Of a DNA stretch of 64,000 bases, positions 10,810 to 20,138 are shown piece by piece. Both the position numbers and the translations under genes were made by a program. Under the pieces are notes generated by a model. It was not told the origin of the DNA, did no database searches, and worked only from the letters and a program-made list of their open reading frames with translations. Numbering within the stretch: position 1 is the stretch's first letter; every line of letters starts with the position of its first letter. Location: positions 1,860,001 through 1,924,000 of the forward strand of contig JACGCM010002568.1 in NCBI GenBank assembly GCA_014058105.1, in the 5' to 3' direction. The DNA is from Kingdonia uniflora. Its lineage: Eukaryota; Streptophyta; Magnoliopsida; Ranunculales; Circaeasteraceae.

Positions 10810-11580
10810 ATTTTTAACTAGAAACTAGAAATTAGAGACCTTCACGAAGTAGACCCACAGTTTACGAGTAGTATATTCGATAAAATTAAGACCTCCAAAT
10901 TTCGGCCCCTTTCTATAAAACCTCCCTCTTTCCTCGCCGTTTAACAAGCTGCCGCTTGAACTCAAATAGGGTTCAGATGTTTTACGTCTATTATCATTAC
11001 TCATAATCAATGAGACTATAGTGTCAAATTTGATGTCTTCTTTCCCCGATGAGTTGCTCATAGCTGTAATGAACCTTTCCCAGCTTTCTAGTATCTGCCC
11101 TAAAAGAGCCTACGCTCTCACCTCCTCAGAAAAAGTAATTTTAACAGATTCAAGTCGAGCATGCATAGTATTGAACTCACTGATGTGAGCTTGAACACTA
11201 CCATTATCTTTCATCTTCAAAGTAAACAAGCACCGTAAAAGGTATATTTTGTTTGCCCAGGACGGTTTTGAATGCACAGTGGACAACGTCTCAATCAAAC
11301 CCTTCGTAGTCGTAATTTTGGAAATCATGTGCAGAATCTGAAATGACAATAGTATCCTAACAGTTCCAAGTATCTTGCAATCCAATCACGCCAACTTACT
11401 AGTATCGTATTTTGCTGACATCATCTCAACTCCACCCAATGGTAAATCAAAATCCTTTTGATGAAGGCAATCTTCTATCAGCATCTTCCACACTCTAAAG
11501 TTTGATCCATTGAACTTTGTGATCTTTAACTTCTCCTGATCGGCCCTCGCTCATCACAATACAATCCCTGTAATACTTGC
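10810..11580 (-). pseudogene. copia gag remnant
   Basis: On the - strand: ANKIYLLRCLFTLKMKDNGS, then HISEFNTMHARLESVKITFSEEVRA, then (after a stop near 11100) SNSSGKEDIKFDTIVSLIMS and DNRRKTSEP. This matches the UBN2-type Gag of copia elements, the particle-forming protein. The zinc knuckle (CCHC) and the protease are missing or unreadable between 10.8 and 10.9 kb. The protein start lies near 11.5 kb. Confidence 0.8.
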
Positions 11581-11593
11581 TCTAACACCAATT
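11579..11593 (-). other. Primer binding site, initiator tRNA-Met type (mutated)
   Basis: The - strand reads TTGGTGTTAGAGC directly after the 5' LTR. The usual plant copia PBS is TGGTATCAGAGC, so two bases differ. Confidence 0.75.
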
Positions 11594-11594
11594 A

Positions 11595-12301
11595 TTGAGA
11601 ATTGAGGTAGTTAATCTCTCTTCCCTGACAAGAATGATACGCAGAAATTGCCAATTCCACTAGTAAATCATCAAAAAACAATATAAAGGACATGAAGATT
11701 TTTCAGGTGGAGGGAAGTAGAAAATCCTTGCGGATGAAAAATCACTCCCACGAACAATCCACTATGAAATTCAAAGGTTACAATTCGATCTCTCAAGCTT
11801 TCTCAAAGCCTTTCAATAGAGTCTATTCAAGCCCTAACATTTAAGGTTAAACTCACAAGATGATTAGAAATACACTTCCTATTCCCTTATATACTTGAGA
11901 ACTAAGTATACAATGTAGGACATGAAAATACGGATCACGAGGTACATAAATGACCCTTAACAAACTTCCCAAAAAATTTCTTCCGAAGTGTATTTGAATA
12001 GACATATGTTTTATTCGAACAACAGCAGTTGTATTCGAATAAACCTAAATTGTATTCCAACAAATTAAGTTATGAGGTTTTCTATTCGAATAGACAAAAG
12101 TCTATTTCAGAAAAGCATTCACATATTCGAATATACTCAAAGTCTATTTAAACAAACTTCTATCTGCCTCTCTCTGTTCGAAGAGACTAAGATTCTATTC
12201 GAACTGAAGCTCTGTTAAGCCTTTACCTCACCCGTCTTCGATCCTAGGTCAGCCCACGAGCTCCGATGAACTACAAACTAGATTCGAGTTCATTCCTAAC
12301 A
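11595..12301 (-). mobile_element. 5' LTR of the copia element
   Basis: 707 bp, TG...CA on the + strand (TGAGAATTGAGG to CATTCCTAACA). TATATAAG box at about 11886-11894 on the - strand. Visibly diverged from the 3' LTR (694 bp) by substitutions and small indels, including an insertion around 11821-11850, so the insertion is not recent. Confidence 0.9.
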
Positions 12302-12499
12302 AGGTTTGCTAGTTTGTAGACTTAGCGCTTCATAATTCACTAGCTTGTTGTAGCAAGATTTGATATCGCACAATTTCAATCTTGAATCAAAGCTTGCACT
12401 CCACAAATGCATTCCATCAACAGTTACTCTTAGCCCAATCACTTCATCGTAATGAGCAGTTGCACAGTCGCGACTAGACATCGTTCCCTTGACCGTCAT
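12302..12499 (-). pseudogene. CSA/ERCC8-like WD40 protein, upstream half
   Basis: On the - strand a frame without stops reads CATAHYDEVIGLRVTVDGMH, then LWSASFDSRLKLCDI and VNYEALSLQTSKP. HYDEVIGL...DGMHLWSASFDSRLKLCDI is a WD40 blade (normally LWD at the end; here C replaces W). The following linker with LQTSK matches my recollection of plant CSA. The frame runs directly into the copia LTR at 12301 and resumes in phase at 7726. Upstream exons of the gene are not visible, and AT-rich intron-like DNA follows above 12500. Other WD40 proteins are possible, but the split frame with the 7442-7726 tail makes CSA the best fit. Confidence 0.65.
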
Positions 12500-12887
12500 G
12501 ATTTTAATGTTGTTTAATGTTTATTATGTTCTCTTAATTTTGTGATTCATGGGTATAGGTTTATTGAGTTTAATGGCCCCATTTAGATTAGTAAAGAATA
12601 TTAAAAGCATCTACTTTGGTTTAGAATCTGATTTAACAAAAACATATACCATCCCTTATTTAAAGTTATCTTCGATTCGGCAATTCCTATATTCTTGCAC
12701 ATAAACCCTATAATTGTATTACCCATGTAATTGTATGATCCTTGAGCATAGGGTCAAGTTTTTCACAATAGTGCTTGCTGGTACTCAGGATAATTACCAT
12801 TGTTAGCCATGTCTAAGACTTTTGGTATAGTAATTGGATTGATTGTAATTGTCAAGGAACATAATGCAATGTTCTTTTCCCCTAAAG

Positions 12888-13019
12888 GTTACTATTGCAA
12901 AAAATAAAGAGGGTAGAAACTTTGTATCCACTTTGGTTTTACGAGGAAGCATCGACAGTTAATTGGATGATCCCGAGAGAACAGTTGATGACATTGTGAC
13001 TACCTACAAGCTATTTAAT
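12888..13019 (+). pseudogene. Single exon resembling chaperonin CCT subunit theta (CCT8)
   Basis: The frame starting at 12888 reads VTIAKNKEGRNFVSTLVLRG, then SIDS-stop-LDDPERTVDDIVTTYKL. Family knowledge: group II chaperonins carry TLVLRGSTDSxLDDLERAVDDGVN in the ATPase-proximal region; the preceding KNEEGGN-type residues point to the theta subunit. One in-frame stop replaces the residue after DS. The block is bounded by an AG at 12887 (after a pyrimidine-rich stretch) and a GT at 13020, so it looks like a genomic exon with splice sites, not a processed copy. No neighbouring CCT exons were seen. It lies 0.4 kb from the CSA-like fragment. Confidence 0.65.
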
Positions 13020-13729
13020 GTAACAAAAGTTATGTTGATCTCTTCTCTTTCACTTTTGATAAATCATAATTTTCTCTAAGAGTTAGGGCCATAGTTTGGA
13101 ATCAGGCAGAAAAATTCAACTTGGCATGGGGTCATTTTTACAAAAAAAACAAAATGTAATACAAAACATAAGATACTTAAGAAATTGTAGTACCTCAATT
13201 TATCATTCGTTATGAGTGGGATTTTAGGGAGTTATTTATTATCATTTGTTTACTCAGTACCTTGCTGGGCAGGCCAAGAAGTATTGTGACTTGTTTGGTT
13301 GTTTTTCCAAGAAAAATTTGGTAGCCCTGCCATGATGGTTTCTAGCATTAACATGCCCTGTACAATTGATTTTAGCGTAAAAGGGGAAATTTTTCTCAAT
13401 ATGGAAAAGTCTGCCACGCGTCGTACACGACTGACATTATTCAGCAGGGCATTCGTAAGGGAGAGGTTAAATATTCCATATACGGAGATTAATTTTGGCA
13501 AGAATCGTTATTTTGTCACTAATCTCGATCACACCTCCCTTTTTGTTACGACCGTTCTTATGGGGATCAAAGTCCCACTGCTGGGATTTTTCTTGTAATA
13601 GCTTAAATGCTTCATAAGCATTTTCAGGTTAAAGGTTTTGGAAATCTTCTGTGTTAATGGATTCTAACATATATCGGTTATCGAGCATAATGCCACAATA
13701 GAATATCTGGATTAAGTACTAGATTTCAA
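13020..13729. other. Unassigned; overlapping unrecognised open frames at 13250-13598
   Basis: Frames of 99 residues (+, 13299-13598) and 83 residues (-, 13250-13501) overlap each other. Neither resembles a family I know, and the overlap on opposite strands suggests at least one is chance. The sequence links the gene-fragment region to the Athila-like element. Confidence 0.35.
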
Positions 13730-14110
13730 AACTATGATTTGGGCATCGCAGGAGAAGATTCTTAATCTCTCCGACCTAGAATCACTCCTACACCTCTTTA
13801 AAGAATTAGAAAGTTGAATAGGAGGTCGCGAAAGATCTCTCAAAAATCAAATAAGCATTCATTCTTAATCCTGCTCCCATTTATGCCAAATTCCTTAAAA
13901 AAATGTACACTAGAAAATTCCATCTTAACATCCACAAGAATGTATTCCAGACCGAGACACTTACCCTACCACAACTCTGGGATCCAGGTACTCTAACGAT
14001 ACCATACATGATAAGAAATAATCGGGTAAACCAAGCCTTCCTAGACTTAGGAGCCAGTGTTAATTAATGTCCTCCCATATATTGTCTATAATAAGTTGTG
14101 ATTGGGAGAG
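13730..14110 (+). pseudogene. Athila-like gag end and protease start
   Basis: Recognisable from about 13866: IYAKFLKKMYTRKFHLNIHK, then LWDPGTLTIPYMIRNN and NQAFLDLGASVN. AKFLK is the gag-pol joining region of Athila-type elements, and LDLGAS is the aspartic protease active site (DxGAS). After a shift the frame reads LPYIVYNKL, then a stop, then LGE, and stops at the solo LTR at 14111. The protease continues in phase after that LTR. It would process the Gag-Pol polyprotein. Stops before and inside the segment make it inactive. Gag upstream of 13.8 kb is too decayed to define. Confidence 0.8.
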
Positions 14111-15726
14111 TGAGGCATTGTCATTTGAGCTTTAATAAATTCTTGCTACTGTTGTAGCATGTCGATTATCAGGGTCAAAGCATGCTGGCTATCGGTGTCG
14201 GTTCTTTAGTTTGTAAATGGAAGTTTTTGGTTTATTGTTTGAGCTGGCTGAAGATTATTTAGAAAGAAGAAGAATATTCTAGAGGATAAACTATGACTTC
14301 AGGATACTACATCACCTATTTGAGCATTTCTTATCTGATTCTACCTATGGGGTTACCCTCCCAAGCTTTCTTTGAGTACCTTTCTAAGGGGTCACTATTT
14401 GTGACTGTCCTAAGTTGGGCTCATCCTTATTTCGGACAGAGTCCAAACCTTTCTTATTTGGGGCAAGGCCTCAACCTCAATAATTGACCTAGAGAGAAAA
14501 AAAGAAGATTGTCCAAAGCTTATAAGGCTCTAAGACCTTAATGTGTCATAGTAGGTGTTGCCAGATTCTTACTACTTTTAAGGCTTTGGACTCATACTAC
14601 TACTTGTTAACTGTGTGAGCTAGGTCATGGCAGGTCAACAGAGAGCACCACCATCCTTAGTATCTACTTTAGGTAAGGTCGAGGCCTGACTAATCCTTTA
14701 GATGCAACCTCTTTGAGAGGCATATCCCTATCCCTCGCTAGTCCTTAGGATGGGGTTAGGAATATGGATTTATCTTACTTAATAGCGCTTATCCATTTAG
14801 CCCCTCCTTCAAACCTTTGAAGGAAGACGACTTTCTAGGTATCCAAGTGTACCTTTAAAAGGTACACTTGGTAATAGGGGCTAAACTCAATTAAGAACTT
14901 CAACCTTCCCAATAGCTTGATTTAGTTAATAGCTACTCAAGTAGGCCAGCTTCCTCCCAAGTCATAGCTAAGGAGGTTAGTTAGTCATACTTGGGTTTGT
15001 GCCCAAGCAATTCTTAAACTAAACACTTTAGTCTTAAACTAAAAGCTCTCAATTAAATTTTATTCCTCGGAGACATGATAATTACAATTGAGGGGAGGTC
15101 TCTTTTATAGTTGAAGAAACTAATATACTTTTATTACATAAGCAATGTTGGACTAAAAAAAAAAGTAGTTTTTCTTCTTTTTCTTCTAATTCTAACGTAC
15201 AAAGTATATAAGAAACATTTGATTAAAACTTGGGGATTAAACCACCCTGTCAAGTGTCAACCCACAAATTCCCATCTCCCAACGCATGTAGACCCGCGAT
15301 CGTGGGTTAAAGGAGGCCCCAAGTCTTGATCTTTGGTCAGACTTATCTTGGGCCTATTTTAGATGTATAATTTTACTCAGATCTAGCCTTGTCGTCCTGA
15401 AATGTGGAGAATGTATTATGGCAATTCCTTGGAAACTGGGACCTGTATTAACTATTGAGGCCAGTCTCTATTACTTGGTGTTGCTTGAGGCATGATTGAT
15501 AAATCATTAGCAGTGCTTTGGCACCTCAAATTGTCTCTAGAATAAGGAATGTATAAAGAAGGCTTCTAAAGGCTTTTAACTCTTATTTTGTACCAATTTC
15601 TCTTAGGAGGGTCTAGAATCTTGAAAATAGAGAATATAGTCATTTGTTATACTTATTAGTAACTTAGGACAGCCAAAATTACTTGGTGGAAGTTTATTAA
15701 ATTGTAAGATTTTAATACTTATTAAA
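14111..15726 (-). mobile_element. Solo LTR 'B' inserted in the Athila-like protease
   Basis: Homologous to LTR A (2928-4497) over its full length: same start region (TGAGGCATTG), same CTATAAAAGAGACCTCCCC box on the - strand near 15097-15115 followed by AATAAA, same end region. No PPT or PBS adjoins it. Left of it the protease reads LPYIVYNKL-stop-LGE; right of it MPTQITLQLADRS, i.e. adjacent parts of one protein. The flanks are GAGAG and AAGAG, a likely 5-bp target duplication with one change. The structure fits LTR-LTR recombination after insertion. Confidence 0.82.
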
Positions 15727-16330
15727 GAGTTGATGCCAACCCAGATTACATTACAACTAGCTGATAGATCTTAAAAACATCTGAGAGGCATACTCGAAAA
15801 TGAATTTATCAATGTCGGCAAACTCATATTCCCAATTGATTTCGTCATTATGGACACCGAAGATATGTTGAACGTAGCTACAAAGAACCCTCTCATTCTA
15901 GGTAGACCATTCTAAGCTGCAGCCTACACCGTGATTAATTATCTCACGGGTGTGTCCTAGACTTGTGTATGAGAATTCTCAAAAGGTTAGCCTTTATGTA
16001 TCCAACAATAGTAGGCAAATCCTTGAAAAAGATGACCTTACAGGCATCAATGCCATTAAAACCTACGTGTATTAGAAGTTCTATTCTCGACCACAGCATT
16101 ACTCAGACCCTCCATCATTCAGCATCCACAGCTCGAACTTAAGAGCGCCTTGCTAGAAACTCTCAAATATGCTTACCTAGGTGACAATGAAACTCTCCCT
16201 GTTATCATAGAATCCAATCTATCTGCCAATCAGGAAGATACACTCTAAAGTGTTCTAAAGAGGAACAAGACAGATATAGGCTGGTCTACAACCGACTTAA
16301 AGGAAATTTGTCCCACCGTTTGCATACATC
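15727..16330 (+). pseudogene. Athila-like protease end and linker to RT
   Basis: Reads ITLQLADRS-stop-KHLRGILE, then KLIFPIDFVIMDTED and NPLILGRPF, the conserved end of the Athila protease. The linker has several stops and ends with GLQPT-stop-KEICPTVCIHRIHL, corresponding to the conserved ISPxxCxHRIxL segment before the RT. Frameshift near 15915. Confidence 0.85.
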
Positions 16331-17690
16331 GTATACACTTAGTAGACAGTGCTAAAAGCTCTCACAAAATCTAACGGCGACTAAATCCTAATATAATGGA
16401 GGTGGTCAAGAAAAAAATTATCAAACTACTCGATGTAGGGGTAAGTTATCCCATCTCTGATAGTAAATGGGTTTGCTCGATTCAAGTTATCCCAAAGATG
16501 TCAGGAATCACGGTAGCTAAAAATGAGAACAAATAATTAGTACCTACCCACACGACCACATGATGGCGTGTATATATCGACTATCAGAAACTGAACATGA
16601 TCACACGAAAGGATCACTTTCCTCTTCTGTTTATTGACCAAATGTTGGAATGATTAGTCGAAAAATCTCATTATTTCATTCTAGACGGCTACTCATGGCA
16701 TAACCAGATTGTCGTAGTACCAAAAGATTAGAAAAAAATTGTATTCACTAGCCCATATAAATCATTTGCATACTGTCACATACCATTTAGGCTATACAAT
16801 GCACCTACAACTTTTCAGCGGTGTATGATGAGTATTTTCTCTAAATGGTGGAAAAATTCCTTAAAGTATTCATAAACAATTTCTCAGTATTTGGGTCCTC
16901 CTTCAATGAAAGTCTAACCCACCTTGACATCATTTTTTAAAAATGTTCAGAGACTAATCTAATTTTTAAATTGGGAAGAATGCAATTTCATGGTGACACA
17001 AGGCATTCTGTTCGGATAAATCATCTCTAATAAATGGATAAAGGTTAATAGAGCTAAGATTTACACCATTTCAACGCTACCACTGCCAAAAATGGTGAGG
17101 GACCTCTGTTTATTCGTAGGCCATACATAATTTTATAGGCAATTTATTAAAAACTTAGTGAAATCGCTTGTCCACTGCATTATTTTCTAGCTAATGATAC
17201 GGAATTCATACATGATAATCCCTGTGAAAGAGCCTTCGAAAAGGTTAAATCGCTATTAACTTCTGCCCCTTTCATTAAACTACCCAACTGGTATATATCT
17301 TTCAAACTCAAGTGCGACTCCTCTGATGATGCAGTTGAGGCATTTTAAGAACACGGAGTAGATAGAACGACACATGTCATCTACTATGCCAGTTGCACGC
17401 TTGATACAGTATAACAAAACTACACTACCACTGAAAAAGAACTATTTTCTTGTTTGTTTGCTGTATAAAAATATCGGTCATACTTGCTAGGATATGAAAT
17501 CATAATCTTTGCGGACCATTCGCCATTAAAATATTTTCTATCAAAGAAATATCTGTTGTTCCTACTATTACAGGAATTTGACATTGAATTTCAAGACAAA
17601 AAGAGAGTTTAAAGCGTTGTTGTTGAAGTGAACCAGCAAATAAACACTTTCCTATGCACGATACCTTCCCTAACAAACAACTAATGTTAA
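16331..17690 (+). pseudogene. Athila-like reverse transcriptase and RNase H
   Basis: RT: NPNIMEVVKKKIIKLLDVGV, then ISDSKWVCSIQVIPK, DYQKLNMITRKDHFPLLFID, PFRLYNAPTTFQRCMMSIFS and VFINNFSVFG. The catalytic box, normally YxDD or FMDD, reads INN, so both metal-binding Asp are lost. RNase H: KCDSSDDAVEAF, HVIYYASCTLD, NYTTTEKELFSCLFAV and YEIIIFADHSPLKYFLSKK. More than ten stops and shifts. The domain phrasing (KDHFPL, FQRCMMSIFSDMVE type) is characteristic of the Athila clade in my memory. The FADHSPLKYF block overlaps the - strand at 17500-17694, which is only a shadow. Confidence 0.88.
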
Positions 17691-18500
17691 TCATTGTTCG
17701 TCACTCGTACACAGATATTAAAAACTATCTTGCCGCAAAGCGGATGCCATTCCATTGGTCTCTCTAAACTAGGAAAAAAAAATTCCAATATATCAAGGAC
17801 TTTACTTTGGATGGACCAAATCCCTACAAGAGAGGATTTGACCAAATTATTAGGCGATGCATTCCTGACAAAGTATTAACAATATACTCGAGTACTGCAA
17901 CTTCGAGGCTTATGGAGAATCCTTTAGTACAAAAAGAACAACTGCCAAGTTATTCTAGAATGGGCGATATTGGCCCACCATACACCATAACACTCACACC
18001 TACTGCGAGAGCTGTTCAGCGAGTCAAATCCAAAGGATTAGTTTTCAACGACTAATGATACCATAAGATCCCTTCCCTACAAAAATCTTTGAAGTATGGG
18101 ACATAGGGTTTAAAGGGTCATTCCTCATTTCCAAGGGAAACTCGTTCGCCCTGATAGCTGTTGATTATAAATTCTGAATCCAAATGGACTTAAGCTATTG
18201 CCTGCCATCTCAATAACCAACCTTCATTATAGAACTCCTAAAAATTGTGTACATATGGTGATAAGGTGTTCATGAAGAATACTATCTAGAGTTGCATCAA
18301 TTTTTGTAACACAATTCAACCTGCTACGTGAGAACAGCACCAAACACAAGAGATTTGTAAAGGGCAACAGAAGCTAGTAAAAGTAAATTACATCCTAGGT
18401 GAGAGTATTCATAAACATCCAAAGTATTGGGCCAACAACCCCAACCATTTCTTATGGCAACATTGAGTACTCTATATAGATGATCCCTTAATCCCATTTA
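17691..18500 (+). pseudogene. Athila-like integrase remnant
   Basis: The N-terminal part is best seen in two overlapping frames: YTDIKNYLAAKRMPFHWS, then KDFTLDGPNPYKRGFDQIIR followed by RCIPDK, the typical Athila lead-in to the zinc finger. The HHCC finger is corrupted. Core pieces follow: KVFEVWDIGFKGSFLISKGN (first Asp in WDI/WGID type, altered), then FALIAVDY. Later core motifs are not readable. Not functional. Confidence 0.75.
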
Positions 18501-18580
18501 TTTACGTAGATTTCATATACCCTAGAAACTCGGATATAAATAACTAAGTTAATTTGGAGGAATCTTTTCTCTGATTGAAG

Positions 18581-18614
18581 ACGTCAAACTTAGCGCTGCG
18601 TAGGAGGCAACCCA
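18581..18614 (+). other. Post-pol motif of Athila-type elements
   Basis: Sequence around CTTAGCGCTGCGTAGGAGG followed by CAACCCA. The same motif (AGCGCTTCTTGGGAGGCAA on the - strand) lies in the two pol-less elements at 39173-39205 and 45963-45994. It is a conserved non-coding marker that ties those elements to Athila. Confidence 0.7.
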
Positions 18615-19148
18615 CATTATCATACAGTTTCCCAATTTGCTTAGTTTAGATCGTAAAAATGGCAATGAGCACATACCCATGAGGCAAAAAGCCAAGTAAC
18701 CCCTCGATATTCTTCAACTTAAGCAATAATTATACAAAAAGGAATATTCTCTAGAGATGCCCTTTTAAATAATTTTGCTTCTACTTAAGTCACATGGAGA
18801 TGTTTCCTAGTCTTCAAAGTAGTCAAGGGGACAACAACATGGGTAGGGAACAAGCTATCACATGGGTACAGATACATTGAACCTAGACATCTACATTTTA
18901 AATTATTCAATATTTAATTAAAGGATAAGATTCTCCTCTAATCTCCTATAAAAACCCCTCTACCTCTCCTATTGGAAATCATATTTCACTTTCTATATCG
19001 AAATGATCCCAAGCTACCACCCCACACAACTCCAAAGACAAACCGAATGGATTTTTCCTTAAGGATTCTCCAAACTACAACTGATGTAGTACCTTCTTCT
19101 CACTAGGATCCTCGCTATAACTACGCTATTATGACTTTTTTTTTCTTT
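18615..19148 (+). other. Athila non-coding region after pol; possible internal promoter
   Basis: No frame of note. A CCTATAAAAACCCCTC box at about 18945-18960 resembles a TATA box. An imperfect hairpin (CTGAAGCC...GGCTTCAG, about 19156-19188) straddles the MULE boundary. Likely the spacer between Athila pol and its env-like region, interrupted by the MULE pair at 19158. Confidence 0.45.
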
Positions 19149-19236
19149 TCTATCGCTGAAGCCTTTGGAAAACACCTTTGGCTTCAGATAGCTTTAGCAA
19201 CTTTATATTTAACTCTAGATTTTTTTGGGAAATTTT

Positions 19237-19380
19237 TTTGACCTCTCCTGGGCCATCAAATATTTCTTCTCTCACCCTTACCTAAACGCCACGTGGCAAG
19301 TGAGAGAAGAGAGAGTTAACGGTAACTTGCTATTCCATTTCTTAATTGATGAGAGAGAAAAGCTATACTTTGAAGAGAGA
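19237..19380 (+). repeat. MULE terminal inverted repeat with nested hairpin and G-box (mirror: 27988-28090; centre copy: 23653-23790)
   Basis: A common end sequence includes TCACCCTTACC, then CCACGTGGC, then AGTGAGAGAAGAGAGAGTTA. It recurs at the centre of the pair and, inverted, at the right end. Inside it, TTCTCTCAC (19267-19275) and GTGAGAGAA (19300-19308) form a hairpin. CACGTG is intact at 19290-19295 and 28062-28067 and changed to CATGTG at the centre (about 23714). The right end of the left arm stops at GTTAACTCTCT near 23651 and is truncated. Confidence 0.75.
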
Positions 19381-20138
19381 GAAAAGCTATACATTTGTTA
19401 AAGTTAAGCTATAATAAATCTTAATACATTACGATCTAATAATCGTCTATCATCTTCAAAAATTTGTTAAAAATCGATATAAATTTAATACCAATCCCCA
19501 TTTATACATCTAATTCTACAACAAATAATACTCCAGTAACCAAGAACGTTTAGGCCAATATAAATAATTTAAAGGATGAAAATTAACATCGATTCCCTTG
19601 ATATTCGCTCTCGAATCCCCATTTTTGCTCACACAACACCCCATTGTGAATTTGATCAAAACATCGAAATGGTCGTTATTGTTTAGGGATTTTTAAACAT
19701 TTTAGACTTTTTAAACAACAACTACAGGAAAAAAGGAGTGAGATTATTCTTAGAAGGTTTAGGCAAATAGTTAACTACCAGTTGATTACGTTCTCCCGAT
19801 ACCAAAACGCAAAACTATCTAAATACAGATTCTCTTCATATATTTATCAACATCATTATTCTAACATTTAGTACCTGATGGGAGAAGAAGTCTATGTTGA
19901 CAAGAAGCATTTCCAGTTTTACACTAACAACGGTACATAATACTTTTCTTAAACCATTACTAGAGACTACCAAAATCCATATCAATCTATCTCTCTTAAA
20001 ATATCTGCATTTTGGTGAGTTATGGGCAAAAAATTTACTGTATGTTGTTTTCAATCTAGATTAAGTAATCATACAATGCACAAACACCAAAATATAAATA
20101 TCAAACTAAATTATGTTCAAATGTTTGTTTGTAAATGG

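Larger units (their letters stand above)
7732..12301 (-). mobile_element. Full-length, decayed Ty1/copia element inside the CSA-like pseudogene
   Basis: Complete layout on the - strand: 5' LTR 11595-12301, PBS, gag, integrase, RT, RNase H, PPT (CAAGTGGGAGA at about 8427-8437) and 3' LTR 7732-8425. The flanks are AGGTA (7727-7731) and AGGTT (12302-12306), a 4-of-5 target duplication. The domain order with integrase before RT fixes it as copia. The motifs look most like the Tork lineage, an uncertain assignment. The coding region is broken by many stops. It entered the CSA-like sequence precisely in an exon. Confidence 0.92.

Noticed and set aside
2928..15726. LTR A and LTR B as the two ends of one 12.8-kb element
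   Set aside because: LTR B lies inside an Athila protease whose frame continues on both sides and has no adjoining PBS, so it is a separate solo LTR.
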